Shown piece by piece: positions 54,781 to 62,352 of a stretch of 64,000 nucleotides of DNA. The first letter of the stretch is position 1, and each line of letters begins with the position of its first letter. Below the pieces are notes generated by a model. The model was not told where the DNA came from. It saw only the letters and a list, made by a program, of their open reading frames with translations, and did no database searches. The stretch comes from Paracoccus aerius (lineage in GTDB: Bacteria > Pseudomonadota > Alphaproteobacteria > Rhodobacterales > Rhodobacteraceae): positions 62,001-126,000 of the forward strand of contig NZ_BNCL01000011.1 of NCBI RefSeq assembly GCF_014656455.1. The letters are read 5' to 3'. The translations under genes were made by a program, and so were the position numbers.

Positions 54781-54856
54781 TCAATCTTACCCCTGTAGCC
54801 GGTCCTGCCTTTTGTGGCTGCGTTTGCCGCGACCGGTCTTTTGTGATGGTGCGAAA

Positions 54857-54874
54857 GGGGCGCGATTGCGCCCC
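54857..54874 (-). terminator. Hairpin between bztA and bztB (attenuator type)
   Basis: Perfect 7-bp stem GGGGCGC (54857-54863) and GCGCCCC (54868-54874) with a 4-base loop in the 113-base bztA-bztB gap. Similar hairpins after binding-protein genes protect that mRNA and reduce permease expression. No T-run, so partial read-through is expected. Confidence 0.55.
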
Positions 54875-54893
54875 CTTCGGTCGTCCTCAGCCC

Positions 54894-55910
54894 TTAGCGG
54901 AAGGGCATCGCATACATCAACCCGCCTTGGGTCCATTGTGCGTTCAGGCCGCGGGCCAGACCGATCGGGGTCTGCTCGCCGATATTGGCCGCGAAGATCT
55001 CGCCATAGTTGCCGCTGGCCAGGATGGCGCGCTTGGCCCAGTCCTTGTCCAGGCCAATCATCGCACCCAAGTCGTCCGTCACCCCCAGAAGGCGCTGAAC
55101 CTCGGGGTTCTGCGAGGACTTCGACAGCTCCTCGATGTTCTTCGAGGTGATGCCGTATTCCTCGGCCGCAATCAGGGCGTAAAGCGTCCAGCGGGCGACG
55201 TCACCCCAGTTGCTGTCGCCGTGGCGCACGGCCGGCCCAAGCGGTTCCTTCGAGATGATCTCGGGCAGGATGATGTGGTTTTCCGGGTCGGCGAAGGCCG
55301 CGCGGGTCGCCGCCAGGCCCGAGGCGTCGGTCGTATAGGCGTCGCAGGCGCCCGCCATGTACTGCTGCTCGCCCTCGGCATTGCTGTCGATGTTGACGGG
55401 CTGGTAGGCCATGTTGTTGGCCTTGAAGTAGTCGGCCAGGTTCAGTTCGGTCGTGGTCCCGGTCTGGATGCAGATGGTCGCGCCGTCCAGTTCCTTGGCC
55501 GAGGTCACGCCCAGGTCCTTGCGCACCATGAAGCCCTGGCCGTCGTAATAGTTGACCCCCACGAAATCCAGCTTCAGGTCGGTGTCGCGCGAAAAGGTCC
55601 AGGTCGAGTTCCGCGCCAAGATGTCCACCTCGCCCGAGGACAGGGCGGTGAAGCGCGTCTGGCCGGTCGTGGGCACGTATTTCACCTTGGACGGATCGCC
55701 CAGCACGGCAGCGGCGACGGCCTTGCAGATGTCCACGTCGAAGCCGGTCCAGTTGCCGTTCGCATCCGGTGCGGCAAAACCGACAAGGCCGGTGTTCACG
55801 CCACAGTTCAATTCACCGCGCGCCTTAACATCGGCCAGCGTGTCGGCCATGCCCGCCCCGGCCATCAGCGTGGCGGCGGCGACAGTGCCCAGGAATACGG
55901 AAGTCTTCAT
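54894..55910 (-). CDS. bztA: Amino-acid ABC transporter substrate-binding protein (BztA/AapJ-like)
   Basis: The 338-residue protein has a signal peptide (MKTSVFLGTVAAATLMAGAG, cleaved near residue 21) and a SBP_bac_3 fold with GFDVDICKAVAAAVLGDPSKV (about residues 56-76, in outline) and SSGEVDILARNSTWT (about 94-108). It captures acidic amino acids and amides in the periplasm. AGGGG lies before the ATG at 55910. It is the first gene of the bzt operon, with a leader of about 100 bases containing a hairpin. Confidence 0.92.
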   Translation of the reverse strand: MKTSVFLGTVAAATLMAGAGMADTLADVKARGELNCGVNTGLVGFAAPDANGNWTGFDVDICKAVAAAVLGDPSKVKYVPTTGQTRFTALSSGEVDILARNSTWTFSRDTDLKLDFVGVNYYDGQGFMVRKDLGVTSAKELDGATICIQTGTTTELNLADYFKANNMAYQPVNIDSNAEGEQQYMAGACDAYTTDASGLAATRAAFADPENHIILPEIISKEPLGPAVRHGDSNWGDVARWTLYALIAAEEYGITSKNIEELSKSSQNPEVQRLLGVTDDLGAMIGLDKDWAKRAILASGNYGEIFAANIGEQTPIGLARGLNAQWTQGGLMYAMPFR

Positions 55911-55969
55911 TTCTACCCCTTTGTTGGATGCCGCCCCAGCCGGACCAGGGCGACGCCCGGACCTTTGCG

Positions 55970-55997
55970 GCCGGGCTTTTCTGCGAAAGCCCCCGGC
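55970..55997. other. Stem-loop in the bztA leader
   Basis: The bases GCCGGG (55970-55975) pair with CCCGGC (55992-55997), with inner CTTT-AAAG pairs and a two-base bulge, loop TCTGCG. It lies between the candidate promoter and the bztA start, within the predicted 5' untranslated leader. It could affect stability or serve a regulator; no known riboswitch class is evident. Confidence 0.4.
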
Positions 55998-56018
55998 AGG
56001 GGGGCGTCCCATAGGCAA

Positions 56019-56047
56019 CATAGTGCCGATCCTTCCCGACGCGTCAA
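56019..56047 (-). promoter_or_regulatory. Candidate bztA promoter (TTGACG-N17-ACTATG)
   Basis: On the minus strand TTGACG (56042-56047) is followed after 17 bases by ACTATG (56019-56024); the adjacent TATGTT gives a 19-base alternative. It lies between the ATP12 stop and bztA. The -35 is good, the -10 uncertain. Confidence 0.35.
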
Positions 56048-56073
56048 GCGTGACGCCCACGAAGCGGGCACAT

Positions 56074-56787
56074 TCAACTGAGGCGCGACAGCCTCCACAG
56101 CCGTTCGGCGTTCAGCATCGCGGTCCTGCGGCTTTCCGCGGCAGCTTGTGCTTCCTCGTCCTGGCCCCAGCGTTCGATCTGGAAATCCTCGTCGATCCGC
56201 GACAGGCGGAAAGCCTCGGTCGCGTCGATGCGGCCCCGGACGACGGCAAGCCCAAGAATCAGGGATCCGGGCAGCGTCACAAGATCGTGCAAAGCCGTCA
56301 GGCCAAGGGGATCGAGATCGTCCAGATGCCTGCGCAGGCAGGCCAGCACCTGGGGATCCTGCGCGATGGGGATCACGCCATGCGTGATGCGCAGGGGCGC
56401 GCGCAGATCCCTGGCCGCCCAGTCCACCAGCGGATCCCATGCCTCGGCCTGGCGGCGGACCAGTTCGGCCGGCTGGTCGGCGCGATAGGACAGAAGATCG
56501 GTGCCTCCGTATTCGGCAAGCATGTCCGCTACGGCGGCAAATTGCGGCGTGACCTTCTCGATCGCGGAATTGGCCGCGCGGGTCAGGGGCATCGAGTTGG
56601 GATCGATGACATCCTGCTGCGCATCCCATTCCTGCGCAACGGCCCGGGCCAGCCCCTCGACCGGCAGGACAAGCGGCTGCTTGCCGGGGGTTCGCAAGGG
56701 CCGGTCGTCCAGAAAGATCTCGAAGCCGGTCTCGACCGGCCTGACCTGCGCCGTCTTCCAGAAACGCCGCGCCTTCCATTCGCTCAT
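56074..56787 (-). CDS. ATP12 family F1-ATPase assembly chaperone
   Basis: Atp12 binds the F1 alpha subunit during ATP synthase assembly; alphaproteobacterial homologues match the mitochondrial protein. The 237-residue protein starts MSEWKARRFWKTAQV with the family's FEIFLDDRPLRTPGKQPLVLP (about residues 22-42, in outline), AQEWDAQ (about 50-56) and YRADQPAELV (about 99-108). The ATG at 56787 overlaps the HAD gene stop (ATGA). F1 genes are not in this window. Confidence 0.92.
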   Translation of the reverse strand: MSEWKARRFWKTAQVRPVETGFEIFLDDRPLRTPGKQPLVLPVEGLARAVAQEWDAQQDVIDPNSMPLTRAANSAIEKVTPQFAAVADMLAEYGGTDLLSYRADQPAELVRRQAEAWDPLVDWAARDLRAPLRITHGVIPIAQDPQVLACLRRHLDDLDPLGLTALHDLVTLPGSLILGLAVVRGRIDATEAFRLSRIDEDFQIERWGQDEEAQAAAESRRTAMLNAERLWRLSRLS

Positions 56788-57440
56788 GCCGCCCACCGTT
56801 CTATTGCCTGTGCCAGTTCCGTGAAATCGCCCGCCACATGGGCCGCGCCCGACGCCTGCAGGCGTTCCACCGGGTGATAACCCCAGGCGACGCCAAAGGC
56901 TGCAATGCCCGCCGCCCCCGCCATGTCCATGTCAAAGCTGGTGTCGCCGATCATCACCGCATCCGACGGTGCAACGCCCGCCTCCTCCATCGCCGCCAGC
57001 AGCATCGAAGGATGCGGCTTCGACGGGTGGTCATCCGCAGTCTGCAGGCTGACAAAGCGCCCTTCCAGCCCATGCGCGGCGATCATCGCCCCAAGGCCGC
57101 GCCGCGACTTGCCGGTCGCCACGGCCAGCAGCATGTCGTCGCGCCCGCCCAGCAGGTCAAGGCAGGCCATCGCGCCGTCGTACAGCGGCGCCGCCCGGAC
57201 CAGCCGCGCCTGCATGAAGGCCTGGCGATAGGCCGCAACGATCCGCGCCTGGGTTGCGCCGTCCTGCCCCGGCGCCAGATGCGCAACCGCGACCGGCAGC
57301 GACAGGCCGACGATCTCCAGCACCTCGGCCCGCGGCAAGGGCGCCAGGCCTGCGGCGCGGAACGCCTGGGCCATGGCGTGGTGGATATGGTCCTGGCTGT
57401 CGATCAGGGTGCCGTCGACATCGAAGACGACCAGCTTCAT
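56784..57440 (-). CDS. HAD superfamily hydrolase (phosphoglycolate phosphatase-like)
   Basis: The 218-residue protein has HAD motif I DVDGTLIDS (about residues 7-15), motif II in AVATGKSRRG (about 113-122), motif III Lys in SKPHPSMLL, motif IV GDTSFDMDMA (about 169-178). The DVDGT and helical cap resemble Gph-like phosphatases. The substrate is unproven. It overlaps rluA-family gene and ATP12 by 4 bases each. Confidence 0.88.
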   Translation of the reverse strand: MKLVVFDVDGTLIDSQDHIHHAMAQAFRAAGLAPLPRAEVLEIVGLSLPVAVAHLAPGQDGATQARIVAAYRQAFMQARLVRAAPLYDGAMACLDLLGGRDDMLLAVATGKSRRGLGAMIAAHGLEGRFVSLQTADDHPSKPHPSMLLAAMEEAGVAPSDAVMIGDTSFDMDMAGAAGIAAFGVAWGYHPVERLQASGAAHVAGDFTELAQAIERWAA

Positions 57441-58492
57441 TCGTCGTCCGCGAAGGGATCGTCGGGCACGTCGTTCTCGTGCCAGCCCAGCGTCTTCCAG
57501 GTCCGGGCCATGTGGTCGGGCAAGGGCGCGGTCAGGGTGATGCGCTTCTTGGTGATCGGGTGGTCGAAGCTGATGTTGCGGGCGTGGAGATGCAGCTTCT
57601 TGCTGATCTCTCCACCCAGTTGGGCGCCCCAGCCGTCGCCCAGGTTTTCCTGGCCCGACCCGCCATACTTGCCGTCGCCGACGATCGGATGGCCCAGTTC
57701 CGCCATATGCGCGCGCAGCTGGTGGGTGCGCCCGGTGACCGGCACAAGCGCGCACCAGCTGGTCCGGGTGCCAAGCGCGTCCAGCACGGCATAATCGGTG
57801 GTGGCGCGCTTGGCGCCCTCGGTCGAGTCGATGTCGCGGGGGTGGACGGCGATCATCTTTTCGTTGTCGCCACGCCCGCCGCCGCCCTTGACCAGGCCAA
57901 ACCGGATCGTGCCCATGCGCGGATGCGGGACACCAGCCACGGCAGCCCAGTAGATCTTGCGCGTGGTCCGCGACCGGAACGCCTCGGACAGGGCGCGTGC
58001 GACCCGATCCGTGCGCGCCAGCAGCAGCACGCCCGACGTGTCCTTGTCCAGCCGATGCACCAGCTTCGGCCGGTCCTTGAAGCCGAACATCAACGCGGTC
58101 GTCAGCCCGTCCACATGCCGGTCCCCCTGCCCGCTGCCACCCTGGGAGGGCAGGCCCGGCGGCTTGTTCAGGGCGATGATATGTTCGTCCTTCCACAGAA
58201 CCGCGGCCTGGATCATCTGCGCGTCCGTGTCCGTCACGCGCGGCCCCAGCGGACGTTCCTTCGCGCGCTGTTGGGCGGGCTGCGCATCGGGCAGCGGGGG
58301 AATCCGAACCTCCTGCCCCGTCTCGACGCGCGTGGCAGGCTTGACGCGCCCGCCGTCCACGCGGATCTGGCCGGTGCGGCACAGCTTCTCGATGGTGATC
58401 TGGCCCAGATGGGGAAACTTCTTCTTCAGCCAGCGGTCCAGGCGCTGCTCGCCCTCGTCCCCGCCGACGCGGATGGTTTGAACGGCACTCAT
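57437..58492 (-). CDS. RluA family pseudouridine synthase
   Basis: The 351-residue protein has an S4 domain (QRLDRWLKKKFPHLG, about residues 15-29) then a pseudouridine synthase domain with the catalytic Asp in HRLDKDTSG (about 127-135). It resembles RluC/RluD of 23S rRNA. Start overlaps the crcB stop (ATGA). A longer frame reaching 58600 overlaps crcB and is rejected. It may be RluC by S4 presence and length, not confirmed. Confidence 0.9.
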   Translation of the reverse strand: MSAVQTIRVGGDEGEQRLDRWLKKKFPHLGQITIEKLCRTGQIRVDGGRVKPATRVETGQEVRIPPLPDAQPAQQRAKERPLGPRVTDTDAQMIQAAVLWKDEHIIALNKPPGLPSQGGSGQGDRHVDGLTTALMFGFKDRPKLVHRLDKDTSGVLLLARTDRVARALSEAFRSRTTRKIYWAAVAGVPHPRMGTIRFGLVKGGGGRGDNEKMIAVHPRDIDSTEGAKRATTDYAVLDALGTRTSWCALVPVTGRTHQLRAHMAELGHPIVGDGKYGGSGQENLGDGWGAQLGGEISKKLHLHARNISFDHPITKKRITLTAPLPDHMARTWKTLGWHENDVPDDPFADDE

Positions 58493-58848
58493 GCCCATAT
58501 TCCTCGTCCCAAGGCCAGCCCCGCCACGACGGCGGCCAGCGACAACAGGACCGAAGCCCCGACATAAGCAAACGCCCCCGCGCCCTGCCCCCGTTCCCAC
58601 AGCGTCACCACATCCAGCGAGAACGCCGAGAAGGTCGTGAAGCCACCCAGAACGCCCGTCAGCAACAGCGGCGCCCAGCCATTGCCAAAGCGATGCGCAA
58701 AGGCTGCGGCCAGAAGCCCCATCGCGAAACTGCCCAACACGTTGACCAGCAGCGTGGCCTGCCAGGCAAGCGGCATCAGCCGGTAAAGCGCAAAGCGGCA
58801 GGTGGCCCCGATGGCCCCGCCAATGGCGACTTGCAGAAAGGGGTTCAT
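58489..58848 (-). CDS. crcB: Fluoride exporter CrcB (Fluc)
   Basis: CrcB is a small dual-topology channel that exports fluoride. The 119-residue protein has four helices and family motifs GGAIGATCRFALYRL (about residues 10-24), LLVNVLGSFAMG (about 36-47) and GVLGGFTTFSAFSLD (about 67-81). No fluoride riboswitch is visible upstream. First gene of crcB-rluA-HAD-ATP12, all with ATGA junctions; it is 31 bases after rarA. Confidence 0.95.
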   Translation of the reverse strand: MNPFLQVAIGGAIGATCRFALYRLMPLAWQATLLVNVLGSFAMGLLAAAFAHRFGNGWAPLLLTGVLGGFTTFSAFSLDVVTLWERGQGAGAFAYVGASVLLSLAAVVAGLALGRGIWA

Positions 58849-58879
58849 GGCGCGTCTCTGTGGCCCCGCGCGGGCAAAG

Positions 58880-60196
58880 TCAACTGCCGCGCTTCAGCCG
58901 CTGGGATACGAACCAGTCCAGCCGCTTCTTCAGTTCCCGTTCGAACCCCCGCTCGACCGGGACATAAAGAACGGGGCGCTTCATCCCGTCGGGGAAATAG
59001 TTCTGGCCGGAAAAGCCGTCCTCGGCATCGTGGTCATAGGCATAGCCCGCGCCATAGCCCTGGTCCTTCATCATCTGCGTGGGGGCATTCAGGATACGGG
59101 CGGGCGGCATCAGGCTGCCGGTGCGCCGCGCTTCGGCCCGCGCAGCCTTGTAGGCGACATAGCCCGCGTTCGATTTCGGTGCGAGCGCAAGATAGATCAC
59201 CGCCTGCGCCAGGGCCAGCTCGCCCTCGGGCGAACCCAACCGTTCATAAAGCGCCCAGGCATCCAGGCAGTGGCGCTGCGCGGCCGGGTCGGCCAGGCCG
59301 ATATCCTCGACCGCCATGCGGGTGATGCGGCGGGCGAGATATCGGGGATCCTCGCCCCCCTCCAGCATCCGCGACAGCCAGTACAGCGCCGCGTCGGGGT
59401 CGCTGCCGCGCACCGATTTGTGCAGGGCCGAGATCAGGTTGTAATGTTCATCCCCCGACTTGTCGTATTTGGCGGCCCGGCGCATCAGCCGCTGGGCCAT
59501 CGCCGGCTGGTCGATGGGCTTGTCGGTCTTCCAGGCCGCCACCTGCTCGATCAGGTTCAGCGCGGCGCGGCCGTCGCCGTCGGCCATCTCCAGCAGAGCC
59601 TCGCGTGCTTCGGCGGTCAGGGGCAGCTTGCTGCCCAGTTCTCGTTCGGCGCGCTGCGCCAGCAGTTCCAGGTCGCGCAAGGACAGGCGTTCCAGAACGA
59701 TCACCTGCGCCCGCGACATCAGCGCGGCGTTCAGTTCGAAGGACGGGTTCTCGGTCGTCGCACCGACCAGAAGGATCGTCCCGTCCTCCATGTAGGGCAG
59801 GAAGCTGTCCTGCTGCGCCTTGTTGAAGCGGTGGATCTCGTCCACGAACAGCAGCGTGCCCCGCCCCTGCTGGCGGCGCAGTTTTGCGGTTTCGAAAACC
59901 TTGCGCAGTTCCGGCACGCCGGAAAAGATGGCGCTGATCTGCACGAAGGCCAGGTCCGTCTCGGCAGCCAGAAGCCGCGCGATGGTGGTCTTGCCGACGC
60001 CGGGCGGCCCCCACAGGATCAGCGAGGACAGGCTGCGGGATGCCAGCATGGATCCCAGCGGCCCGTCGGGGCCGAGCACCTTTCCCTGGCCGATCACATC
60101 GCCCATGCGCACGGGGCGGATGCGGTCGGCCAGGGGTCGCACCGCCGGGGAGGACGGTGGATCGGAACGGGTGCTGGCGTCGAACAGGTCGGGCAT
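58880..60196 (-). CDS. rarA: Replication-associated recombination protein A (RarA/MgsA)
   Basis: RarA is an AAA+ ATPase acting at stalled forks. The 438-residue protein has Walker A GPPGVGKTTIA (about residues 63-73), Walker B LFVDEIHRF (about 115-123), the sensor region VGATTENPSFELN, and the RarA C-terminal tetramerisation domain. Its gap to luxI is about 48 bases. In related genomes it sits near rplQ; here luxR-luxI lies between them. Confidence 0.94.
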   Translation of the reverse strand: MPDLFDASTRSDPPSSPAVRPLADRIRPVRMGDVIGQGKVLGPDGPLGSMLASRSLSSLILWGPPGVGKTTIARLLAAETDLAFVQISAIFSGVPELRKVFETAKLRRQQGRGTLLFVDEIHRFNKAQQDSFLPYMEDGTILLVGATTENPSFELNAALMSRAQVIVLERLSLRDLELLAQRAERELGSKLPLTAEAREALLEMADGDGRAALNLIEQVAAWKTDKPIDQPAMAQRLMRRAAKYDKSGDEHYNLISALHKSVRGSDPDAALYWLSRMLEGGEDPRYLARRITRMAVEDIGLADPAAQRHCLDAWALYERLGSPEGELALAQAVIYLALAPKSNAGYVAYKAARAEARRTGSLMPPARILNAPTQMMKDQGYGAGYAYDHDAEDGFSGQNYFPDGMKRPVLYVPVERGFERELKKRLDWFVSQRLKRGS

Positions 60197-60244
60197 GATG
60201 CCATCATTGTAGGACGGGCTGAAGGCTGCGAACAGCCCCTGCCC

Positions 60245-60835
60245 TTAGTGCATCTTGGGGGCCAGGTTGATGGCGACGCACTGGAAGTTCGCGTCGTCGA
60301 TCCACATGACGCGGCCGATCGCCTCGGCCTCCAGCCCGCAGCGGCCATACCACCGGGGCCAGCTTGCGCCGGTCAGCGCGATCAGCCGGGTCGCACCCAG
60401 TTCGCGGGCCGATCCGGTCATCGCCTCGACCATCTTGAAGTGGACCTTGCGACGATACATCTGCGGGATGTCGTGGCTGACGAACACGCGCGAGCATTCC
60501 CAGACCTGGTCGTCCACCGGCGCCTCGGCGTCCAGCAGATCCTGCGGGATGGACCCGCCCAGGATACCCTTCTGCGCGTCCCGGATCATGTAGCTGTAGA
60601 TGCCGCAGCGCGCCGTGGTCGGCGTCAGGCGGAAGCCTGCAAGCACCTCGCCCTTGTCATGGACGGCGATCCAGCGGCTTTGCGGGGTGTCATACTGGTC
60701 GAACTCCATGTCCTCGGCCTCGGGCAGGTCCCAGTTCTTCTGGATGATGAAGCTTTGTTTTCGGGCGCGGAACAGGTTGGCGAACAGTTCCCCGTGGTTG
60801 TGAAGGTTCGAAAAGGAAAGCGTGGTCGTCTGCAT
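60245..60835 (-). CDS. Acyl-homoserine-lactone synthase (LuxI type)
   Basis: The 196-residue protein makes AHL from SAM and acyl-ACP. Canonical LuxI residues are present: Arg25, Phe29, Trp35, Asp46, Asp49, Arg69 and the Glu-Arg pair at Glu113 and Arg116 (ECSRVF). AGGAG lies 8 bases before the ATG. The acyl chain length cannot be told from sequence. It is 62 bases downstream of the luxR gene, same strand. Confidence 0.93.
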   Translation of the reverse strand: MQTTTLSFSNLHNHGELFANLFRARKQSFIIQKNWDLPEAEDMEFDQYDTPQSRWIAVHDKGEVLAGFRLTPTTARCGIYSYMIRDAQKGILGGSIPQDLLDAEAPVDDQVWECSRVFVSHDIPQMYRRKVHFKMVEAMTGSARELGATRLIALTGASWPRWYGRCGLEAEAIGRVMWIDDANFQCVAINLAPKMH

Positions 60836-60897
60836 TGTCTTACTCCTGGGGTGTGAGGTTGACCCTTCCCCACATCACGGATCCCCTGGGCGAGCGC

Positions 60898-61509
60898 CTA
60901 GAGCAGACGGTATTCCTTGGCCCGTTGCAGCGCCTCGGCCGTGGTGCGTGCCTTCAGTCTTTCGCGGACCGAAATCAGCCTGGCCTTGAACGCGCTTTCG
61001 GTAATGCCAAGTTTGGCTGCCGCTGCCGCATGACGATCACCCTCCGCGACACAACGAAGGGCCTCTTTCTGAGCCTTTGTCAGGCTCGCCGGCGGCTCCG
61101 TTGCATCATGAAGCCGACGTACCGTGGTCGAGATCTCTTCGATCTCGTTATCCGTGAACTCGCGGTCATCGCGCGCGAAGCTTGCGATCGTGCGCGAGGT
61201 GATGGGACCGCAGGAAACCGTCAGGCCAAAGGTCAGGCCGTGGTTTGCTGCGTCCTTCAGAATATTGAACGGATCCGGAATCGGCAGGCTGGACCAGCGG
61301 CATGCGCCGGTTGTCGAGAATCCCCAGGCAATCGTGGGGTCACGCAGCGCATATCCGTTCTGGGAATAAAAGTCCGCCCATTCCTCGGAATAGGTCTGGA
61401 ACTGCATCAAGGGGGCGGCAAAACGGATGTGCAGGCCCACGAAATAACCCGCAGGGGCCATTTTCCCCAGTTTGTGCAAGCCAGCATTGATATCGGCGCG
61501 TGATGACAT
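60898..61509 (-). CDS. LuxR-type AHL-responsive regulator
   Basis: The 203-residue protein has an autoinducer-binding domain with YSEEWADFYSQNGYALRDP (about residues 40-58), including the Trp/Tyr/Asp-Pro pattern and a further Trp in CRWSSL. A C-terminal HTH (about residues 143-200) reads GDRHAAAAAKLGITESAFKARL, in outline a LuxR/GerE fold. No Shine-Dalgarno precedes the ATG; the promoter position suggests leaderless mRNA. It lies upstream of luxI. Confidence 0.9.
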   Translation of the reverse strand: MSSRADINAGLHKLGKMAPAGYFVGLHIRFAAPLMQFQTYSEEWADFYSQNGYALRDPTIAWGFSTTGACRWSSLPIPDPFNILKDAANHGLTFGLTVSCGPITSRTIASFARDDREFTDNEIEEISTTVRRLHDATEPPASLTKAQKEALRCVAEGDRHAAAAAKLGITESAFKARLISVRERLKARTTAEALQRAKEYRLL

Positions 61510-61514
61510 GACTT

Positions 61515-61543
61515 TTTAGACAAATTGCGTTTGAAGACGTCAA
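61515..61543 (-). promoter_or_regulatory. luxR promoter (TTGACG-N17-TCTAAA)
   Basis: On the minus strand TTGACG (61538-61543) is 17 bases from TCTAAA (61515-61520), a fair match to TATAAT. Expected start is at or within two bases of the luxR ATG (61509), implying a leaderless transcript. It overlaps the divergent region shared with the small ORF at 61607. Confidence 0.6.
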
Positions 61544-61606
61544 CGGACAAAGTATGTTTGACCGATAATAGTTGCCATATCCTTAATAGGATAGGAGATC
61601 CCGCCT

Positions 61607-61801
61607 ATGCGCCAATCCTGCGGCATTTCCGTTCTGCCCGTCAGTCTTCACCAGCAACTGCTGGCGATGCCCTTGACGGCCGAGGAACGGCACGAAGCCG
61701 CCCAGGCACTTGTGCGGGCCATCTGCCTGTCGGACACCGTGGCATTTCATCCCGCTGTTGCAAAAAACGCCTCGCAACCGACCGGGCTGCGAGGCGTCTG
61801 A
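61607..61801 (+). CDS. Possible 64-residue small protein divergent from luxR
   Basis: The ATG has AGGAG 9 bases upstream in an AT-rich stretch, with promoter-like elements (TTGAAG 61531, TATGTT 61553; TTGACC 61558). The 64 residues start MRQSCGISVLPVSLHQQLL and include the amphipathic LTAEERHEAAQALVRAIC. No family recognised. Its last 12 codons run through the rplQ terminator hairpin, so the C-terminus NASQPTGLRGV is constrained by that structure. It may be a chance ORF. Confidence 0.4.
   Translation: MRQSCGISVLPVSLHQQLLAMPLTAEERHEAAQALVRAICLSDTVAFHPAVAKNASQPTGLRGV
61762..61797 (-). terminator. Rho-independent terminator of rplQ operon
   Basis: On the minus strand a perfect 10-bp stem ACGCCTCGCA (61788-61797, as complement) and TGCGAGGCGT (61767-61776) with an 11-base loop is followed by TTTTTT (61762-61767). 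It lies about 27 bases after the rplQ stop and ends the rpsM-rpsK-rpoA-rplQ transcript. Confidence 0.9.
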
Positions 61802-61823
61802 TTCGATCTGGAACAGCAGCGTC

Positions 61824-62243
61824 TTATTCGGCGGCCGCGGATTCGGCCTCGACACGGGCGCGGTCAGCAGCACCCTTGGCCGAGGTGTCGCGGTCGACGA
61901 ATTCGATGATCGCCATCGGCGCCATGTCGCCATAGCGGAAGCCGGCCTTCAGGACGCGGACATAACCACCCTGGCGGTCCTTGTAGCGCGCGCCGAGAAC
62001 GTCGAACAGCTTGGCGACATACTGGTCCTGCTTCAGCTGCGAGGCAGCCTGACGACGGGCGTGCAAGTCGCCGCGCTTGGCCAGCGTGATCAGCTTTTCG
62101 ATGATCGGGCGCAGTTCCTTGGCCTTGGGCAGGGTCGTCTTGATCTGCTCGTGCTCGATCAGCGAGCCGGCCATGTTGGCGAACAGCGCCTTGCGGTGTT
62201 CATGGGTGCGGTTGAGGCGGCGATAGCCACGGGCGTGACGCAT
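61824..62243 (-). CDS. rplQ: Large ribosomal subunit protein bL17
   Basis: The 139-residue protein begins [20 protein letters not shown], the bL17 signature, then [20 protein letters not shown] (about residues 25-44). The acidic, alanine-rich C-terminal tail is common in alphaproteobacteria. It follows rpoA, with a weak GGGGG/CCCCC hairpin in the 109-base gap (62329-62344), and is closed by a strong terminator. Confidence 0.97.
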   Translation of the reverse strand: MRHARGYRRLNRTHEHRKALFANMAGSLIEHEQIKTTLPKAKELRPIIEKLITLAKRGDLHARRQAASQLKQDQYVAKLFDVLGARYKDRQGGYVRVLKAGFRYGDMAPMAIIEFVDRDTSAKGAADRARVEAESAAAE

Positions 62244-62352
62244 GATGATTCTCCGTTAACGTCTTTTGCTTTGTCCGGCAGCCCATGCGTGCGGGCCGCT
62301 CTCCTTGGGGCGGAATGCCCATCGTGACGGGGGCCGAAACCCCCGCCGAAAC

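Noticed and set aside
60836-60897. lux box (inverted repeat) upstream of luxI
   Set aside because: I looked for a dyad in the 62-base gap and found no symmetric 18-20 bp site, so autoinduction cannot be claimed.
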